Below are positions 26,116-33,924 of a stretch of DNA of 56,377 nt, in pieces. Source of the stretch: Chloroflexota bacterium (lineage in GTDB: Bacteria; Chloroflexota; Dehalococcoidia; CAUJGQ01); contig CAUJGQ010000010.1 in the NCBI GenBank assembly GCA_963170165.1, positions 1-56,377 on the forward strand, read 5' to 3'. A model generated the notes under the pieces. That model was not told where the DNA came from. It did not search any database and saw nothing but the letters and a program-made list of their open reading frames with translations. How positions within the stretch are numbered: position 1 is the stretch's first letter; every line of letters begins with the position of its first letter. The position numbers and the translations under genes were made by a program.

Positions 26116-27624
26116 GTGGTGGCGGAAACATCCACCGTGCACACCATTCCCCGGCCTTCCGGCCCGCCCGCATCGCCGGCGCCGCTAACTCGCATCCGGA
26201 CGGGGCTTGACCGGCTCTTCGCGCTGGACTTCACGCGACGGCCGCAGGCCATCGTGCTGGCGCTGCTGTTCGTCCTCAGCCGCGCCTCACAGCTCAATCT
26301 CGGCTACGGCGCCGACGCCGATGCCTGGCGAGTGGCGATCACCGGCCACTGGTTCTGGGAGCACGGCCAGTTCTATCCGTCACGCCTGCCCGGCTATCCG
26401 CTGCACGAACTCATCACCACGCTGATCATCGGCGGCGGCTGGCTGGCGACGAACACTGCCACCATGCTGGTCGCTCTGGCCGGGGTGTTCATCTTCGCGG
26501 CCATCGTCAAGCGGCTGGCCATCGAGCCCAAGGGGTTGCTGACGCTGACGTATGCGTTTACGCCGCTGCTATGGAATGCCAGCACCGTCACTATGGACTA
26601 CATGTGGGGGCTGACGTTCACGCTGGGCGCCTACCTGCTGCTGATTCGCCGCCAGTACTTGCTGGCGGGTGTGGTGCTGGGCATTGCCGCCGGATTCCGG
26701 CCGGTGTCCATCGCCTTTGCTGGGCCGTTCCTGCTCGTGGTCGTGCGCGGCCGCGACTTCGGCGGCGCTGCGCGGCTCCTCGGTGGCGCGCTGGGGACGG
26801 CGGCGGCGGTGTTCGCCCCCATCTGGTGGCGGTACGGCACACGCTTCCTTGATTTCGCGGACTGGCGGCCGCCCTGGGGTGAGACGGCACGGGCGCTGGG
26901 TGTAGAAGCGCTGGGGCTCATGCCCGCCGTCACGCTGGGCATCCTGTTGCTGCTGTCGCTGCCACGGCTGCGGCTGGTGCCGGGTTGGGTACGGCGTGAC
27001 GGGCACTTCGCCGCGCAACTCGCAGCCACCCTGATGATCGCCGCCGTGTTCGTGCGGTTGCCGCTGGAAGAAGGTTATCTGATCCCGGCGGCGCCGTTCG
27101 CGCTACTGGTCGTGGCGCGCCTGTTCCGGCGGCCGCTGCTGGTGACGGCCTGCGTCGTGGTCGTGCTGGGCGCCTTCCTCGACATCCACACCGCTTCCTC
27201 CGAAGGCTGGCGTTCGCCGGCGGCGCTGCTCTACCTGCGCCCGGAGAAGGGACGGGTGCTGGTTGATCGTGCCCTGCGCCAACAGCGCATGCAGGTGGCC
27301 GATGAGACGTGGACGTCAGCCCTCCCGGACAATGCCGTGGTGACGATGGGATACTACTACCCGATTTTCGCCGAGATGTACCACGACCGGACGGAGCTAC
27401 GCTTTCGCGAGGATTTTGACCCGCGCGTCATCGGACCGCTGACGGACATCACCGAGGCGGTAGACCAGCGCAACCGGGTGTTCGTGTGGCTGCTGACGGA
27501 AGGGCAGGTGCGCGAGTACCGCAGGCGCGGCTACCGCACCTTCACGATGGACTACCGCAGCACAGAACGCTTGACCCTGGAAGAGACGCTCAACCCGGCG
27601 CTGGAACGCTACGGTCCCCGTTGA
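26116..27624 (+). CDS. GT-C-like polytopic membrane protein, paralogue 2
   Basis: A 502-residue protein with about ten helices and a C-terminal soluble part. It shares with paralogue 1 the loop LGYGADADAWRV, the YPSRLPGYPLHE block, similar helix spacing and a C-terminal tail with a late Y-R-x-Y segment, so the pair arose by tandem duplication. A GT-C transferase role is inferred. The start is uncertain: GTG 26116 or GTG 26119, both after a CGAGG weak site; an in-frame TTG at 26071 overlaps the promoter and is less likely. A short basic N-terminal extension of about 40 residues precedes the first helix. Confidence 0.7.
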   Translation: MVAETSTVHTIPRPSGPPASPAPLTRIRTGLDRLFALDFTRRPQAIVLALLFVLSRASQLNLGYGADADAWRVAITGHWFWEHGQFYPSRLPGYPLHELITTLIIGGGWLATNTATMLVALAGVFIFAAIVKRLAIEPKGLLTLTYAFTPLLWNASTVTMDYMWGLTFTLGAYLLLIRRQYLLAGVVLGIAAGFRPVSIAFAGPFLLVVVRGRDFGGAARLLGGALGTAAAVFAPIWWRYGTRFLDFADWRPPWGETARALGVEALGLMPAVTLGILLLLSLPRLRLVPGWVRRDGHFAAQLAATLMIAAVFVRLPLEEGYLIPAAPFALLVVARLFRRPLLVTACVVVVLGAFLDIHTASSEGWRSPAALLYLRPEKGRVLVDRALRQQRMQVADETWTSALPDNAVVTMGYYYPIFAEMYHDRTELRFREDFDPRVIGPLTDITEAVDQRNRVFVWLLTEGQVREYRRRGYRTFTMDYRSTERLTLEETLNPALERYGPR

Positions 27625-27635
27625 GGCTGCCTGCC

Positions 27636-27971
27636 ATGCCCGCTGGCCACACGCCCTCCCCGTTCTCGTTCCGCCCGCGCGCGTTGCTGGCCTGGGCGCG
27701 GGCCCTGCAGCTCGCTCCCCTACCGGCGGCGCTGGTCGGTGGAGGAGCCGGGTTGCTCGTGGGCGCGGCCATGGCCATCACCATGCGCGCCTCGCAGGTG
27801 ATCAGCGCTCGCTACCAAGACTGGATCGCCGCCGCCGGGCTGCTGATCTTGTGGGGGCTGATCGGCCTGGTGGCGGGGCTCACCGTCCTCGCGCCTTTGA
27901 ACGAAGACGCTGACCCGGCGGTGTGCGACACTGCGGATGCATCCGGCGGGCGCGGCGCCAACCGCGCCTAA
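27636..27971 (+). CDS. Small two-helix membrane protein
   Basis: A 111-residue protein with two hydrophobic stretches (about 38-58 and 72-95) and a short acidic tail. No family is recognised. ATG 27636 lies 12 bases after the paralogue 2 stop, and the flippase start is 40 bases further on, so it sits inside the run of polysaccharide genes. Two-helix proteins in such loci sometimes regulate chain length or act as accessory subunits, but there is no direct sign of a Wzz motif here. A real gene by position and hydrophobicity; function unknown. Confidence 0.6.
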   Translation: MPAGHTPSPFSFRPRALLAWARALQLAPLPAALVGGGAGLLVGAAMAITMRASQVISARYQDWIAAAGLLILWGLIGLVAGLTVLAPLNEDADPAVCDTADASGGRGANRA

Positions 27972-28010
27972 CCGCCCGGCATCACGGTCAACGTTTCTGT
28001 TGGTGGCCGG

Positions 28011-29438
28011 ATGAGCATCGCCTTCAACTCCCTGCGCAATATCTTCGTCCGCTCGTTCACGGTCGTGTTTCTGCTCACGATCAGTGTCCTGACGGCGCGG
28101 CTGCTGGGGCCCGAAGGCAGCGGCGTCTACGCGCTGGTTGCGCTGTACTCCTCCATCGGGGTGGCGGCGCTGGGCGGCATGGGCGCCGCCGCGGGCCGCT
28201 GGATTGCGAACCTGCGCCGCCCAGTACCGGAGGTGGTGGCCAACATTACGGCGCTGGCGCTAGTGGCAGGAACAGCGGCGCTGGCGCTGCTGATCGCCAT
28301 TTACTGGCTGGCCGGGCTGATCGCCGGCGCGCGGCCGGAATGGCTGTTGTACGTCGGAGCGGCGCAACCGGCGCTGCTGCTTGCCTCGGCGCTGACCTGG
28401 GCCTTCCTCGGCGCGGATGACCACGGCAACTACAGCTGGGCAATCCTCGCTCCAAGCGCCTGCACGCTGCTGCTGATGGGACCGCTGCTGCTGGCCGGTG
28501 GCGACACCGAGACGGCGTTGCTCGGCTGGCTGGCGGCACAATACGCCGTCATCGGCTGGCTGTGGTGGCGCGGGCGCGCGGTATGGACTCCGCTGCCGCT
28601 GGGCGCGGTCACCCTCTCCTCGATGGGCGCCATCGCCGTCTTCAGTGTCATGACCGGGCTGGCAAACCTCGTCTCCATCCTCAACTACCGCGCCGATATG
28701 CTGCTGGTCGAGCACTTCCTTGGCACCGCCGGCACCGGTATCTACTCCAAAGCCGTCCAGCTCGTAGAAGGACTATTCTTCATCTCTCAAGCCGTAGGGG
28801 TGGCAATCCTGCCCAGGGTGGGCGCAGCTGCGCACGACGATGCAGCGGCTCTGGTTGCGCGCAGCATCCGCATCACGCTGGCGCTGATGCTGGCAGCAGG
28901 GCTGCTGCTGTGCGCCGTTGCCGGGCTGCTGATCCCGCTGCTGTTTGGCGCTGACTTTGCCGGGGCAGTCACGCCATTCCGCATCTTCATCCCTGGCGTT
29001 GCCGCCTGGGGCATGGCCAACCTCCTGGCGACCTTCTACACCACCCACCTGGGCCGCCCGCGCGTGCCGCTCCTCACCGCATTGTGGTCACTGGGCATCA
29101 CCGTGCTCTCTAGCCTGGTGCTGATTCCGCTCTGGGGCCTGTCCGGCGCGGCACTGGCAACCACCCTCGGCTATGTCGCGGCCATTGCCGGGGGATTGTG
29201 GCTGTTCCGGCGCGATACGGGCACACCCTGGCGGGCGCTGCTGTTGCCGGACAGCGCCGACCTGCGCGACGGGCGTACGCTCGCCGGCAAGGCGCTGGCG
29301 CTGCTCTGGGGCAGGCGCCAGCCGCCGGAAGCAGCACCCGCGCTCGAACCGGAGGCGGCCGAGCCACTGTTTCGCCGCATCCGTGCCGGCGAGCTGGCTG
29401 ACCGTGGCACCCACCCGGCCGGGGAGCGGTCGCGATGA
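28011..29438 (+). CDS. Wzx-type polysaccharide flippase
   Basis: A 475-residue protein with 12-14 helices of the MOP/MVF superfamily. It begins MSIAFNSLRNIFVRSFTVVF and has LTARLLGPEGSGVYALV, the usual Wzx opening, with YRADMLLVEHFLGTAGTGIY and the helix-8 region typical of flippases. It should move undecaprenyl-diphosphate-linked repeat units across the membrane. Its stop overlaps the next glycosyltransferase start by ATGA. The C-terminal 60 residues are hydrophilic and Arg/Glu-rich, longer than in many homologues. Confidence 0.88.
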   Translation: MSIAFNSLRNIFVRSFTVVFLLTISVLTARLLGPEGSGVYALVALYSSIGVAALGGMGAAAGRWIANLRRPVPEVVANITALALVAGTAALALLIAIYWLAGLIAGARPEWLLYVGAAQPALLLASALTWAFLGADDHGNYSWAILAPSACTLLLMGPLLLAGGDTETALLGWLAAQYAVIGWLWWRGRAVWTPLPLGAVTLSSMGAIAVFSVMTGLANLVSILNYRADMLLVEHFLGTAGTGIYSKAVQLVEGLFFISQAVGVAILPRVGAAAHDDAAALVARSIRITLALMLAAGLLLCAVAGLLIPLLFGADFAGAVTPFRIFIPGVAAWGMANLLATFYTTHLGRPRVPLLTALWSLGITVLSSLVLIPLWGLSGAALATTLGYVAAIAGGLWLFRRDTGTPWRALLLPDSADLRDGRTLAGKALALLWGRRQPPEAAPALEPEAAEPLFRRIRAGELADRGTHPAGERSR

Positions 29439-30358
29439 GTGGCGGCTATTCTGTCGCCACCGGCGGGCTGCCTTACTTCGGCCGGGCGATGGCAGCGCTG
29501 CTATCTGGTGACGGCTGGCAGGCACAGTACCTGGAAACGCGTGGTTGGCGGCCAGACGCGGCGTTGCGGGCACTGACACACGCCCGGCGCGCGGCGGTGT
29601 TGTATCAGCTCGGCGGACAGATCGGCTGGGGTAGCCGCCCGCACCTGCTCGCGCTGACCGTCCGGACGCCGATGGTGATGCACTGGACGGGCACCGACGT
29701 ACTGTACGCCCGCCGGGCAGCGCGGCGCGGACGGGCGGTGACCCGGCTACAGCGCAACATCACCCACTGGGCAGGCGCGCCGTGGCTGGCAGAGGAGCTG
29801 CGATCGGCGGGCGTGGCGGCCACCTGGCAGCCACACAGCGCTATCGCTGCCCCGGCGGCGGTGCCTTCGTTCCCTGAGCGATTCACGATCCTTGCCTATC
29901 TGCGACCGGGCAGGGAGCAGTTCTATGGCGCGGGGTCCATCCTTCAGGCAGCGGCGGCACTGCCAGAGGCGCGGATACTGGTCGCTGGGACGGAGCGGCT
30001 GGCGGGCGCGCCGTCCAACGTCCGCTGCCTCGGTTGGGTGCAGGACATGGCAGCCGTCTACGCAGACAGCCACGTGCTGCTGCGGCTGGCAGCCCATGAC
30101 GGGCTGGCGTTCATGGTGCAGGAGGCTCTGGCGTACGGCCGGCACGCCGTCTGGAATCACTCCCTTCCCGGCGTCTTCGATGTCCGCTCCACCGAGCAGG
30201 CCATTGCCCAACTGCACCGGCTCCGGGACAACCAGGCAGCCGGACGGCTGGCGCCCAACGAAACCGGTGCGCAGCATGTTCGCGAACGGTTCAACCCCGC
30301 TCGCATTCGCGCCGAGCTACGGTCCGCCCTGGCGCGCGTGATTGAGGCCCGCCGGTGA
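29435..30358 (+). CDS. Glycosyltransferase, GT-B type (GT4-like)
   Basis: A 307-residue soluble protein, shorter than the 350-400 typical of GT4. The N-terminus begins with SGGYSVATGGLPYFGRAMAA, a glycine-rich donor-fold start. The C-terminal half has FTILAYLRPGREQFYGAGSIL, VRCLGWVQDMAAVYADSHVLLRL and AAHDGLAFMVQEALAYGRHAVW, where the D-G-L-A and Q-E-A-L-A-x-G pattern replaces the classical E-x7-E motif of GT4. Overlaps on both sides by four bases (ATGA and GTGA) couple it to Wzx and Wzy. Sugar and acceptor are unknown. Confidence 0.75.
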   Translation: MSGGYSVATGGLPYFGRAMAALLSGDGWQAQYLETRGWRPDAALRALTHARRAAVLYQLGGQIGWGSRPHLLALTVRTPMVMHWTGTDVLYARRAARRGRAVTRLQRNITHWAGAPWLAEELRSAGVAATWQPHSAIAAPAAVPSFPERFTILAYLRPGREQFYGAGSILQAAAALPEARILVAGTERLAGAPSNVRCLGWVQDMAAVYADSHVLLRLAAHDGLAFMVQEALAYGRHAVWNHSLPGVFDVRSTEQAIAQLHRLRDNQAAGRLAPNETGAQHVRERFNPARIRAELRSALARVIEARR

Positions 30359-32538
30359 GCGGCATCACCGCCGCTCGGGGCGGAGCCGTGGGGCTGCTGT
30401 GCGCCGCCATTACTGCCGCCGTGCTGGCGCCACCGATTCCGTTGCCCGCCGGCCTGCCGGACCTGCGCGTCGAGCAGGCACTTGCGCTGCCCGCGGGTTT
30501 GTGGCTGCTCGGGGACCTCCGGCGGCAGTGTGACCGGCGGACCGCGGTCCGTGCCTGGCTGCTGCCGTTCGCCCCACTGCTGGTTATGACGGCGGTGTCT
30601 ATCGTCTATGGAGCACTGGTGTTGGGCGAAGCCGCCGGCCCGCGCGATGCCTTCGAGGTGTTGAAGCTCAGCATCTACGCCGTGCTGTTCGGCTTCGCCC
30701 TGCGCGTCTGCGCTGACCCGGAACGCCGGCAGGCGGCGCTGGCGACCGTACTGGCGGCGGGGACGCTCTCCGCCCTCATCGGGCTGGGACAGTACCTTAG
30801 CCTGCCCGGGCTGGTCGAGCATACCGGCGGCTGGTGGGCCCCTGCCCATCACCTGCGCGCGCTAGAGCGGGACGGGCGCGCCTTCGGCACGGTGGGGAAC
30901 CCGAACTACTACGGCGCGCTCATGGCGCTAGTGGCGGTGATGGCACTGGGGTTGCGGCTGCCGCGGCCTCTCACCCCCCGGCCGTCTCTACCCGCTCGCT
31001 GCCCGCCGGCCCCGCTCTCCTTACTGGGGCTTGCCGCCGGGACGCTGGGCGTGGTGCTGTCCGGCTCGCGCGGGGCGTTGGGGATGCTGATAGCCGCTGC
31101 GCTGACGGTACTGGTGCTGGCTCTCCGGCGGGGTGGATCTCGCCGCGCGGCGCCGGCCGCCATGGCAACGCTGGCCGGCGCATTTGTGCTGAGCGTGCTG
31201 TTCGTGGAACTGCTGCCACGTGGGCGGGTGGACTATCTGACGCGGGTGGCGGGAACGCTCAGCCCCACGGGGGATAGCGGGCTGGCGCTGCGGCTGGAGC
31301 GCTGGCGGGAGCTACTGGGCCGGGAGCAGCCGGTTACGCCGCCGGCAGGCAGCGCACCGATCACCGACACCGGCCTGCCCGCTGCCTCGCTGGAGGCGCG
31401 TGCCCGTGATGAACGCCGCCGGCAAGATGTCCGGGCGTTGGTGGAGGCCGTCCGCCGCCACCGGGACCGCACCGGCGCCTATCCCGCATCGCTGACGGTG
31501 CTGGCTCCGGCTGAACCAGCGGCGTTACCCGTTGACCCGGCAACCGGCGCAGACTACGGCTACGAGCGCACGACTGGTGGCTTCACCGTGAGCGCCCGGC
31601 TCGAGAATCCTGCTGATGTGGATTACCCGCTCTATGCCACCGGCGACACCGTCAACCTGCTGCGCAACGGCAGCGCGGAGGAAGGCGGTGACCGGGCGGC
31701 GGAGTTCCGCATCATCCCAGGAACGGCCGTCAGCCGGAGGGAGGACGCGGCGCTGTACGGCGCGGCCGGGCTGCGCTACACCGGCACGGCCGCGCACACC
31801 GCCCGCCGCGCGGCCGTCTACCAGCAACGGGCGCTCAACCGCTCTGGTGGCTCGCCTTTTACCGCCGCCGTGTGGGTACGCCACGACAACGCGGTAGCCG
31901 GTGAGGTGTTTCTGTATGTCAACATCTACTACACCGACGGCAGCCGTCAGGACCCGGCCGCCCGCACAGCCGCCGACCCGGCGCGAACCGGCATCTGGCA
32001 GCGGCTCGCGCTAACGCTCACGCCTGACGCGGGCAAGCGCGTGGACTTCCTCGGCGTCTACCTGCTGTCCGACAGCTTCCAGGGGCAGGTATCGGCCGAC
32101 GGCTTTCTGCTGGTGGAGGGAAGCGTGCCCGTGAGCTTCATCGGTCTGGCAGAGGGGGAACCCAGCGGGGATGGACAAGACGCCTTGGCGAGGTTTCGCC
32201 GTTCGCCGCTGCTCGGCTCGGGGCCAGGTAAGGCGGAGGATGGCGCGACCGTCGATAACGAGTACCTGGCGGTGATGAGCCGCTACGGCCTGGCCGGATT
32301 GATAGCGTATCTATGGCTGTGGGGGCTGACCGCATGGCGGGCAGCGCGGGCGGGTAGGGCGGCAGCGGCAGCGGTGGCCGGTAGCGTGGCCGGGCTGCTG
32401 CTGTTCAGCCTGGTGGCGGGCAGTCTGTATCACATGCAGCTGATGGACAGCTTCTGGCTGCTGGCCGGCGCGATGTCCGCTACCCTACCGTCGCTACCAG
32501 CAGCAGCAGCACGATCAGCGCCATCCACACCAGGCTGA
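30355..32538 (+). CDS. Wzy/O-antigen-ligase-type polymerase with inserted soluble modules
   Basis: A 727-residue protein; typical Wzy/WaaL proteins are 400-450. About ten N-terminal helices (to about 300) are followed by LRLERWRELL (313-322), then about 290 extra residues, then RFRRSPLLGSGPG (612-624) and NEYLAVMSRYGLAGLIAYL, which complete the Wzy_C active loop, and two or three last helices. The insertion has a pseudopilin-like segment (353-419: alpha region, GAYPASLTVL, PVDPATGADYGY) and a beta-rich segment (434-590) that opens NLLRNGSAEEG, like CBM4/9 carbohydrate-binding modules. GTG start in GTGA overlap with the glycosyltransferase. The 3' end overlaps the convergent DUF5706 gene by 59 bases. 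Confidence 0.8.
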   Translation: MSGITAARGGAVGLLCAAITAAVLAPPIPLPAGLPDLRVEQALALPAGLWLLGDLRRQCDRRTAVRAWLLPFAPLLVMTAVSIVYGALVLGEAAGPRDAFEVLKLSIYAVLFGFALRVCADPERRQAALATVLAAGTLSALIGLGQYLSLPGLVEHTGGWWAPAHHLRALERDGRAFGTVGNPNYYGALMALVAVMALGLRLPRPLTPRPSLPARCPPAPLSLLGLAAGTLGVVLSGSRGALGMLIAAALTVLVLALRRGGSRRAAPAAMATLAGAFVLSVLFVELLPRGRVDYLTRVAGTLSPTGDSGLALRLERWRELLGREQPVTPPAGSAPITDTGLPAASLEARARDERRRQDVRALVEAVRRHRDRTGAYPASLTVLAPAEPAALPVDPATGADYGYERTTGGFTVSARLENPADVDYPLYATGDTVNLLRNGSAEEGGDRAAEFRIIPGTAVSRREDAALYGAAGLRYTGTAAHTARRAAVYQQRALNRSGGSPFTAAVWVRHDNAVAGEVFLYVNIYYTDGSRQDPAARTAADPARTGIWQRLALTLTPDAGKRVDFLGVYLLSDSFQGQVSADGFLLVEGSVPVSFIGLAEGEPSGDGQDALARFRRSPLLGSGPGKAEDGATVDNEYLAVMSRYGLAGLIAYLWLWGLTAWRAARAGRAAAAAVAGSVAGLLLFSLVAGSLYHMQLMDSFWLLAGAMSATLPSLPAAAARSAPSTPG

Positions 32539-33067
32539 GGCCGCGCATCGCCTGTACCGCCCGGTTGACCCGCCGCTGCTTGAGCTCGTAGATCAGCGCC
32601 GATCCGGTGATGGAGCCGGCGTAGTCCGCCAGCATCGCATCGGGGCCGGCAATCAGCAGGCTGTGCAGATATGACCCGGCATCCGCGCCGTGCCGGCCGG
32701 CGACTGCCAGCGGGAACAGGAGTCCCGGCCCTCCTGCGCTGCCACCGCGGTGTGAGCGGGCCATGAACACCGACGACGCGGTGGCGATCACGGCGAACGC
32801 CGCCACCAGATACACCAACCCCGCGACGCCGGCAGCCTTGCCCAGCGCCTCATGCCAGGCCGGACGCGGCGCCAGGGCGATGATCACCGAGGTGAAGAAG
32901 CCCAACGCCGTGGTGAGCATGCCCACCACGCTGATCACAAAGAACGCCTTCTGGTCCATGAAACGAATAAGTTCCTGAGTGAAGCCGAAGGCGCGGGTGG
33001 CATATTCTATCCGCCCTCGCAACGCCGCCTCATCATGCAGTTCTGGGAGTGGCAATCGCTGCAGCAT
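32480..33067 (-). CDS. DUF5706 (Pycsar-effector-like) membrane protein
   Basis: A 195-residue protein with three to four helices. The N-terminal helix runs into FMDQKAFFVISVVGMLTTAL, then a second helix with LVYLVAAFAVIATASSVFMAR, and a last helix at the C-terminus (LVWMALIVLLLLVA). The DQK motif at the start of the first membrane helix and the overall layout match DUF5706, the family of PycTM effectors. No uridylate or cytidylate cyclase is nearby. It is the only minus-strand gene in this part of the glycan locus and overlaps the wzy 3' end. GGAGAGGG precedes ATG 33067. Confidence 0.6.
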   Translation of the reverse strand: MLQRLPLPELHDEAALRGRIEYATRAFGFTQELIRFMDQKAFFVISVVGMLTTALGFFTSVIIALAPRPAWHEALGKAAGVAGLVYLVAAFAVIATASSVFMARSHRGGSAGGPGLLFPLAVAGRHGADAGSYLHSLLIAGPDAMLADYAGSITGSALIYELKQRRVNRAVQAMRGLSLVWMALIVLLLLVATVG

Positions 33068-33261
33068 CGGTCCCTCTCCGGCAGGCGGGCGTGCCTGGCA
33101 GCACCAGGGTACGGCGCGCCGCATGCGGACAAACCGGACACCGGCGCGGCCCGGCACCGGACCATCGGGCCCAGGCAGGCCCGTCCCGCGGTACCGGGCG
33201 TCACAGCGCGGATGCACGGGTGCCGCGCGAGGCGTAGCATGAGAAGCAGGAGGGTACGGTA

Positions 33262-33924
33262 ATGCTCCGCCGCCGCGTAGTCCCCCTGGTGGCATTGGTG
33301 ATCGCGGCGCTGGCGGCTGTCTTCCCGGGCGGGCTGCGCGCTGAATTCCCGGTAGTGGTGCTGCAGGACGACTTCGAGGACCCGCAGCGCGGGGTACTGC
33401 CACGCACCTCCACCAGCCCAGCGGACTTCTGGCTGGGATACACCGGCGGCAAGTACCGCATCTGGAAGCTCAACCCCACCTATGACGGAGCACCCGCTGC
33501 TTTCCTCAGCCCGGTGCTGGCCGATAGTTCGCTCGCCATTGATGCCTGGCTGACGGATGACACCCAAGGCGGCTACCTGGATCTGTGGTGCCGCCGCGGC
33601 ATCGGGCCAGCGGTCAACGGCTACCGGCTTTCAATCTTCACCCGGCTCAATAGCTACCTGCTCACCCGCTGGGACGGCGGTGCTCCCGTAGTACTGGCCA
33701 GCGGCAGCCTGCCCACCGCAATTGCCGACCAGTGGTTCCGCGCCGAATTCCAGTGCGCCGGGCCGCGGCTCACCGGCCTGGTCAACGGTGTTGCGGCCGT
33801 CTCAGTGGAGGACGCCACGCATCAGCAGGGCCAGATGACGCTGGGCGCCGGGGTAGCGACCGACCATGGCCCCGGCACCGTAGACGCCTGGTTCGACAAC
33901 TTCATCCTCAGCCGGCCGCAATGA
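33262..33924 (+). CDS. Secreted concanavalin-A-like (jelly-roll) protein
   Basis: A 220-residue protein with an N-terminal signal (RRRVVPLVALVIAALAAVFP, cleavage likely after GLRAE or nearby). The mature part is beta-rich with Trp and Asp: DDFEDPQRGVLP, YRIWKL, LDLWCRRG, YRLSIFTR, WFRAEFQCAGPRLTGLVNG and VDAWFDNFILS. That pattern is shared by LamG/DUF1080-type domains of secreted glycan-binding or glycan-hydrolysing proteins; no catalytic pair is evident. It overlaps the next glycosyltransferase by ATGA. Probably binds the polymer outside the cell (inference). Confidence 0.68.
   Translation: MLRRRVVPLVALVIAALAAVFPGGLRAEFPVVVLQDDFEDPQRGVLPRTSTSPADFWLGYTGGKYRIWKLNPTYDGAPAAFLSPVLADSSLAIDAWLTDDTQGGYLDLWCRRGIGPAVNGYRLSIFTRLNSYLLTRWDGGAPVVLASGSLPTAIADQWFRAEFQCAGPRLTGLVNGVAAVSVEDATHQQGQMTLGAGVATDHGPGTVDAWFDNFILSRPQ

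Noticed and set aside
32480-33067. Complete Pycsar defence system
   Set aside because: Only the effector-like protein is present; no pyrimidine cyclase lies in the window.
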